Source: Lycocorax pyrrhopterus obiensis (lineage: Eukaryota > Chordata > Aves > Passeriformes > Paradisaeidae). Taken from it: 64,000 bases of DNA. Position numbers and translations under genes: made by a program. Within the stretch, counting starts at the first letter, position 1. Each line of letters begins with the position of its first letter. The stretch covers positions 133,861,200 to 133,925,199 of the forward strand of contig JACSVZ010000002.1 of assembly GCA_014706295.1 (NCBI GenBank). The letters run 5' to 3'. Below the pieces are notes generated by a model. The model did no database searches. It had not been told where the DNA came from and worked only from the letters and a program-made list of their open reading frames with translations. This document shows positions 58,761 to 64,000 of the stretch, piece by piece.

Positions 58761-59094
58761 GCACAGACAAGAGACTGACTTCTTGACTTTTTACATCTTT
58801 GGATGTGACCGGATTGTCTACAAATTTGCATAAGTGCTGGGAAGATGTGGGGCAAAAAACTCTGCTTTGGAATTGGAAAAAACGAGTTTGTACTTTTGGA
58901 TATCTCAAAGGAATGTTTAATTATCATAGACCTCTTGAAAAGAAATAATATTTCCATAGGTTGCAATTAATCAAGCATATTTGTAATTTTGTGAAAATTT
59001 TACTTTTTCTCTTTTCTTAGAGAGCAAATATGGTTTTTTATTGAAACTGTTCTGAATATGCACGTGACTGACTTTTTATGGAAGTTGAATTAGA
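58761..59094. other. AT-rich spacer, nothing identified
   Basis: No repeat or gene is seen after the CpG-rich segment ends. Confidence 0.6.
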
Positions 59095-59270
59095 CTATTA
59101 CATATGCCCAGAGAGGTGGTAGATGCCCCATCCCTGGAAACATTCAAGGTGAGGTCAAACAGGGCTCTGAGCAACCTGATCTAGTTGTAGATGTCTTGCT
59201 CACTACAGGGATATTGACTAGATGACAAGTCAAGGTCCTTTGCAACCCAGACCAAACTCCTAGCTTGTAT
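59095..59270 (+). mobile_element. CR1 3'-end fragment, sense
   Basis: 'gagaggtggtagatgcccca', 'gaaacattcaaggtgaggtc', 'gagcaacctgatctagttgt' and 'tttgcaacccagac' are the standard CR1 3' UTR order. The tail repeat is missing. Confidence 0.85.
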
Positions 59271-59894
59271 GGAAACCTATCTGTACCTGCAGTATACTTT
59301 GAGAGCCCAATGAAAGATGGATATCCTGAAAGGACTATCAGATGTTTTTGCTTGGGACTTGCAGAGGACAACTCTTCCTATGAAACTGCAATATTGTTAA
59401 TAAACCTCACAAAGTGATAGCAGTTATGTTTTCAACCATACAAATCCACATGGTGTGATATTACAGCCCTCACATCTCTGCTCTCTGAGGAGTCTGGGTT
59501 TTAGTAACCATGATCCAGGGTGTGTTTTCTCATCCCTCTTTGGACAGAAAGTAGAATGTTAGTAATGCAAAAATGTTTCCCTTTCTCCTCCTGAGGCATT
59601 GCTTTCCCCCTTCCTCCCTCTGAATCCCCACCTTGTGTTACAGACACCTTGTAGGCCTTTGCTCCTCTCTGAAAAATGCCATGTTTGCACCAAAAGAAGC
59701 AGTAAGGGTGGGTGAGCCAGGCCCATCTTTGTGACTTCCGTTTCGTAGACCTCTCTGGAGATCTTTGGATGCATCTAAAGTTACTTGAAAGTAACTTACA
59801 GGAAATGTAAACTAGCATGATTTTACAATTCTTCCTTAAAAGTTGTAAATAAGATCCAAACAGAACAGGTTTTTATGTGTCTTAAACCAACCAC
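59271..59894. other. Unique DNA, nothing identified
   Basis: A 105-codon minus-strand frame has no recognised domain. No repeat is seen. Confidence 0.5.
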
Positions 59895-60320
59895 TGTGTA
59901 CTGGGTGTCAGTGGGGGTTGTGGGGTGGCCTCTCTGAGGACCCACTGCAAGGCACAGCTGAGCCCATTGGCCAATGTGGTGGTGCCTCTGGGATTAAATA
60001 TTTAAGAAAGGGGAAAAAAAATGGAGGACATGGAAGAGTCAGGAGTGAAGCTGAGCCTGGGAAGGAAGAGGGTTGGTGAGGATTAGCTTTAGTTTTGTTT
60101 TATATTTCTCACCATCCCACTTACTTATAAATTTGTAATAAAATTAAATTAATTTCCTCAGGTCGAGTCTGTTTAGCCTGTGATGGTAATTGGTGAGGGA
60201 TCTCTCTGTTCTTATCTTGACCCATGAACGTTTCCGTCTTCTTTTCTCCCTCTGTCTTGCTGAGGAGGGGGAGTGAGAGCAGTTGGGTTGGCGCTTGGCA
60301 GACAGCCAAGGCCCACCACA
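59895..60320 (+). mobile_element. ERVL-like solo LTR
   Basis: It begins TGTGTACTGGG and ends GCCCACCACA, so the termini are imperfect inverted repeats (TGTG...CACA). AATAAA is at 60137-60142. Downstream the order 'caggtcgagtctgtttagcc', 'tggtaattggtgagggatct', 'cttatcttgacccatgaacg', then 'gctgaggagggggagtgaga' and 'gacagccaaggcccaccaca' is the R-U5 of a common avian ERVL-type LTR. The U3 is short and has a TTAAATATTTAAG promoter-like motif near 59994. No internal genes are present. A target duplication was not clear. Confidence 0.85.
60137..60142 (+). promoter_or_regulatory. LTR poly(A) signal AATAAA
   Basis: Canonical signal in the ERVL-like LTR, in the expected place just before the conserved 'gtcgagtctg' segment. 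Confidence 0.7.
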
Positions 60321-61837
60321 CACAAACATCAGGTGCCATTAAAGAGACCAGATTGTAAAACAAAACAAAACAAAAAAATGGAGTGGATCTCTGAGATTTA
60401 AAAGTCAAAAAAAAGAGCATGTCTAGCACCACTTTTTGTCCTCAACAGACCAGACTCAGCACTAACACTTTAATCCTTGTTTGCAATGCAAGCATTGAAC
60501 AATTTTAGTTTTTCAGAACAAAGAAAAAACCTCAAAACCTCTGTGTTCTTGTTGGTGCTTATTCTGTTTATTTTGGTAGTTCATATAGGGACAGGTTTAG
60601 AAACTTTTTTGTGACTTTGGCTCCTTGGTTGTACTTACGCTGCAATGTTTCATGGACTGTTGCTTAACTTGCCTCAAGAACTGATAAAGACATCACTAAA
60701 ACCTGGCACCATGTCCAGTGAAAACACAACTTGTTATGCCTGTGCATCAGAGCTAATCTTCATATCAAGCAATGAGAACTCACAGTCACTTTGGACAAAC
60801 AATTCCTCTGCCATTGGTTTGCCTTGACCAAGATATGTAATGCGACAGAGACTCTATTGTATTTTATACTTCCAGCCTTACATGAAGAGAATTTGTAAGA
60901 AATTTCTCAGTTACTAATATTGTGTTGTTGCTTATTGTTTTCCCCTGTCTGTAGTGTGCAGAAATATTTTCCCTTAGAATCCTTGCAGGAACCTAAACAA
61001 TAATTTGTAACTGGGATTAAATAAAATAAGTATCTGCTCTGGTTACTTAACTGAGCATTTAGAAAAAATTACACTGTTCAGAAAATTGCATGTAGCATCA
61101 AGCCAGGATTTATTTCCACAAAATCCTATTACACTCAAGATGTCAAACTGGAAAAAAAAAATCATCCATTGTCCTCCATTTGCTTTTTGGTTTTTGCTTT
61201 CCTGCATGTGATTCCTATACAATCAGTGGAAACATTAGGAAAACAGGCATATATGCACATCAGCATATAGATGCACAGAGCATAAGTGTGCATATTAGCT
61301 CTAGATTGCTAATTTTATTAAAGGAGTTCCTGCTTTGTTTCATTATGGATGTTTTCCTTTCCTGTCTAGCTTCCTCTACCCTTGAAGCTTTTACTCAATG
61401 TTTCGTTCTGGTAAAGGAAAACTCATGGAATATATTATACTTAAAATCAAAAAGAATATAAACAATATCATTAGCTATTTCTTCAGATACGGATGTTTGA
61501 TCTTCTCACAGTGCCTGATTTCAATTTTGTTGCCATTTGAGGACAGTTCTGCTTTATGAGCATTTCTAGCAAAAGCAGCCTAATCCCCAGTGCACAGCTT
61601 CTGCTCAAATGAGCTCTCTGCCTGAATTCAGAGAACTGCACAGTGTTTGGCACACAGAATTGTATTCACTCACATCATGTTTTGCTGACAAATTTTCCCT
61701 TGACTCCCCTCTCATCAGTAGAGAGATTAAATAACCCTCAAACAGGTGAAGTCAAGCTAATCAGTAGGTAAGGGCTGTGACTATCTCTTCATTTATAAAT
61801 ACGATATTTAGGGACATAATCTAGTGATGGACTTGTC
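60321..61837. other. AT-rich non-coding DNA, nothing identified
   Basis: A short (aaaac)n-like patch lies at 60358-60376. No gene or named repeat is seen. Confidence 0.6.
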
Positions 61838-61910
61838 AGTGTTATGTTCACAGTGGGACTCAATGATCTTAAAGATCTTTTCCAACCTAAATAATTCTAT
61901 GATTCTATTT
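61838..61910 (+). mobile_element. CR1 3'-end fragment, sense
   Basis: 'actcaatgatcttaaagatc', 'ttttccaacctaaataattc' and 'tatgattctatttt' are the CR1 3' end with its tail. Only about 70 bases remain. Confidence 0.85.
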
Positions 61911-62639
61911 TCCAACATTTGTACAAATTCACAGAGAGAGACTGAAATATGCACTTATGTGCTTCCTGGAATATAAAAATAAACATACATTGTCCAATAA
62001 TTAAAACTAATTATCTCAAAAAGGCTGTGAATCCCCAAAGTAAAAACCTGCTGCATGTACAGTGTAAAACAATATGCTATTTATAAGGAATGTGAGGCAT
62101 TCCAACATATGATATCTCCAGGAATATATTAGCTTTTACCCTTTTAAGATGCCGAGATGACCAAGGAAAGAAAATTACTTTAATAACAGACTGACCCAAA
62201 TTTTCCCAAGATTCCTGAAGTGAAAGAAATTTTTTTACCTGAACCTGTTTCTAAACAGAAGTTAAGATTGTTTTCCCTAGATGACTTAAATTTGTGTCTA
62301 ATCCCCTAACAACCTTAATCAACAAATTTGTGATAAAAATCTATTTAAGGCTAATTACTTTGATATTATTGCTATTAATCCAATGGCATAATTCTTAGCA
62401 AAATCAGTGCCAAATATATTCATTCACATACCATCACATAAGAGCATGCAAACAATATGAAAATGTTACCAAAGTGTGTTGCAGGGAATAGGTGTCTGTT
62501 ATGTTGTTGTGCTGTATGGTACCTTTTACACCCAAGGCCCTTTAATGCTACCTTGAAATTAATCAGAAGAGGCTGTGCTGCAGCAGCATTCTTGAAAGGA
62601 TACCCAGCCTAGAAGGTGCCCACTGGGACCCTTCTGCAT
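61911..62639. other. AT-rich non-coding DNA, nothing identified
   Basis: No gene or named repeat is seen. Confidence 0.6.
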
Positions 62640-63170
62640 GTGCTGACCCTCATTTCAGGGAGCTGTGTGTCCCTCAGGCCTCCAGTGCAGGAGCCTCTGA
62701 GCATTCATGCCTTTCTGCAGGCGCTCTCCTGTGACCCCCCCGGTAACCTCTAACTTGTGCTCTGGTTTGAGAGGAGTGAGAGGGAGCGCTGGCTGCAGCC
62801 CTGACCCCATAGAGATGCAGCCACTGCCTAACAGGGCTTGCCATCCCCAGCCTTTTTCAAGGAGTGTGAACTTGTTTATCCTGAACCTTTCCATGGTCAT
62901 GTAGTCCTTGGTGGCTGCTTTGGCAGGAGGGCTCCTGCTTGGTTGGAAGTGGCTGGTGCTGCCGTCCCTGCAGAACTCTGCCGAGCACTGCTGGTGATGC
63001 CCTTTTCTCCTGAGAGCGTTATCAACAGGCAGAAGAGCACAGGCAAAACCTCCCATGACAAAATTGCCCCTTCCCAGCAGATGGAGGCAGCTGTCATGCC
63101 TGATCTGGCGAGACGCTGTATTGTGTATGTAAGAAAGAGTGGCGTGCCCTGCTTGTGTCAGTGACTTCTA
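62640..63170. other. GC-richer unassigned segment
   Basis: It is visibly richer in G and C, with a few CpGs. Overlapping open frames of 65-133 codons run on both strands, none with a recognised domain. A donor-like gtaaga follows TGTAT at 63127. It may be an old repeat or an exon of a non-coding RNA. Confidence 0.3.
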
Positions 63171-63281
63171 TGATGGTGTACGGTATAAGAGCACCAGGGA
63201 ACACAGTGTGATCATGCAAGTTAAGCTGTCTGGATATGCTTTGACAGACTTGAAGTGATTTGTACAGGGCTGTTACACATC

Positions 63282-63363
63282 TTACAGCTTCTTGGCGGCA
63301 GCAGCCTGAAGGGCCCTCTTTTCTTCTTTTCCTTGGGCTGTTCTGAGCAGGTCCCAGAGGCCA
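63282..63363 (-). CDS. Weak candidate terminal coding exon, minus strand
   Basis: On the minus strand an acceptor with a good pyrimidine tract ('cttctaccagtttctaacat' then ttgcag) precedes 63363. The frame reads GLWDLLRTAQGKEEKRALQA and then AAAKKL before a TAA at 63284. The lysine- and alanine-rich end looks like a protein C-terminus. No poly(A) signal is obvious nearby and the protein is not recognised. Its coding sequence would continue to the right, beyond or inside the window edge. Confidence 0.18.
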
Positions 63364-63841
63364 CTGCAAATGTTAGAAACTGGTAGAAGTGTTAGGCTGG
63401 TGAAAAAATTAAATCTCAGCAACACTTGGGGAGATAAAGCAACAAGGCTGACCATGATGCGAAACTGATGGGCTCTCTGCTTCTGAGGTCTTCCTGACAT
63501 ATGTTGGAGCTTTATACTGTTGTATTTTCCACAGCAACTAAGCATGATTCATGCAAACTTGTCTGCAATAACAACTCCCTGATCGATTCTGTGCACACCT
63601 CAGAATTCCTGCCCTTTAGAAATGAATGGGTTGTTATTTCAATTTACAGTGGTTGCAGTATTTTTCTTATTTATTCCTCTTTTTTTTTTTTGGTTGTACT
63701 TTTTGCTTACTTGTTTTAAAAGGATGGCAACATATCTCTACATTTCTTCTTTCCTCCTGTCCCACTCTCCCTCCAAAAAGCAAATGATGAATGAATCTGA
63801 AGTTTCTAAGTCTCATAATATTAACAGAATTAAATTCTCAG

Positions 63842-63965
63842 TGTGACTGTAATTTTAGGCTGTAACAAAGTGTTCAGACAAGTATTTGCAAAAAGATTTT
63901 TTATGTGACTGCAATTTTAGGCTGAAATTTAATTTTCAGACAAGTATTTGTAGAAAGATTTTCTG
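63842..63965. repeat. Diverged tandem duplication, 62-bp unit, two copies
   Basis: The unit starting tgtgactg[t/c]aattttaggctg occurs at 63842 and 63904; both copies contain 'cagacaagtatttg' and end in 'aaagatttt'. They differ by several substitutions, so the duplication is not recent. Confidence 0.88.
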
Positions 63966-64000
63966 TTGCTGAGTTGTTGATTCAAGTTTTATTTCTTTGC

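Noticed and set aside
58039..58908. 289-codon minus-strand open frame in the CpG-rich segment
   Set aside because: It spans the GGGGCA array, which has no stop in any frame, and the LTR. All other frames there are also long and no domain is present.
1..64000. CRISPR arrays, operons, riboswitches or bacterial promoters
   Set aside because: The window is vertebrate DNA; no spaced identical repeats or gene clusters of that kind were seen.

Overview
The window looks like intergenic or deep intronic DNA from a bird. Nearly all recognisable repeats are CR1-family LINEs, many of them short 3' ends with the typical ATTCTATGATTCT-like tail. The rest are solo retroviral LTRs, one resembling a common avian ERVL LTR. 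There are no Alu, L1 or other mammalian repeats, no bacterial gene organisation, and no long uninterrupted protein-coding gene. The ERVL-type LTR hints at a songbird or related neoavian, but the species cannot be fixed from the sequence alone.

Layout. From 0 to 16 kb the DNA is AT-rich, with a degenerate antisense CR1 (2.9-3.5 kb), a sense CR1 (6.3-7.1 kb) and several candidate coding exons. From 16.4 to 19.7 kb lies a long decayed sense CR1 with much of its ORF2 still readable; it is split by a CpG-rich solo LTR with a 6-bp target duplication. From 20 to 30 kb there are CR1 and L3-type tails, an antisense CR1, one intact tRNA-Leu(CAG) gene on the minus strand, and a second LTR type. From 30 to 55 kb the sequence is mostly unique and AT-rich, with two more candidate exons and one CR1 tail. 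From 55.5 to 57.4 kb three CR1 pieces lie in opposed orientations. From 57.5 to 58.8 kb there is a striking CpG-rich segment: two GGGGCA hexanucleotide arrays flank a TATA-bearing LTR fragment related to the LTR at 29.4 kb. From 59 to 64 kb there are CR1 tails, an ERVL-like solo LTR, a GC-richer stretch and a diverged tandem duplication.

Genes. The only firmly supported host gene is the tRNA. Several short open segments have good splice consensus, and five of them on the plus strand can be chained in a consistent reading phase: 7715-7793, 15214-15280, 31609-31652, 39865-39958 and 46752-46835, with 10981-11097 as an optional in-frame cassette. I do not recognise the protein. Similar splice-flanked open segments also turn up by chance on both strands, so the chain is a hypothesis. 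The CR1 orientation bias (11 sense, 3 antisense) argues mildly against a plus-strand host gene. Everything else appears to be mobile-element debris, simple repeats or unannotated single-copy DNA.
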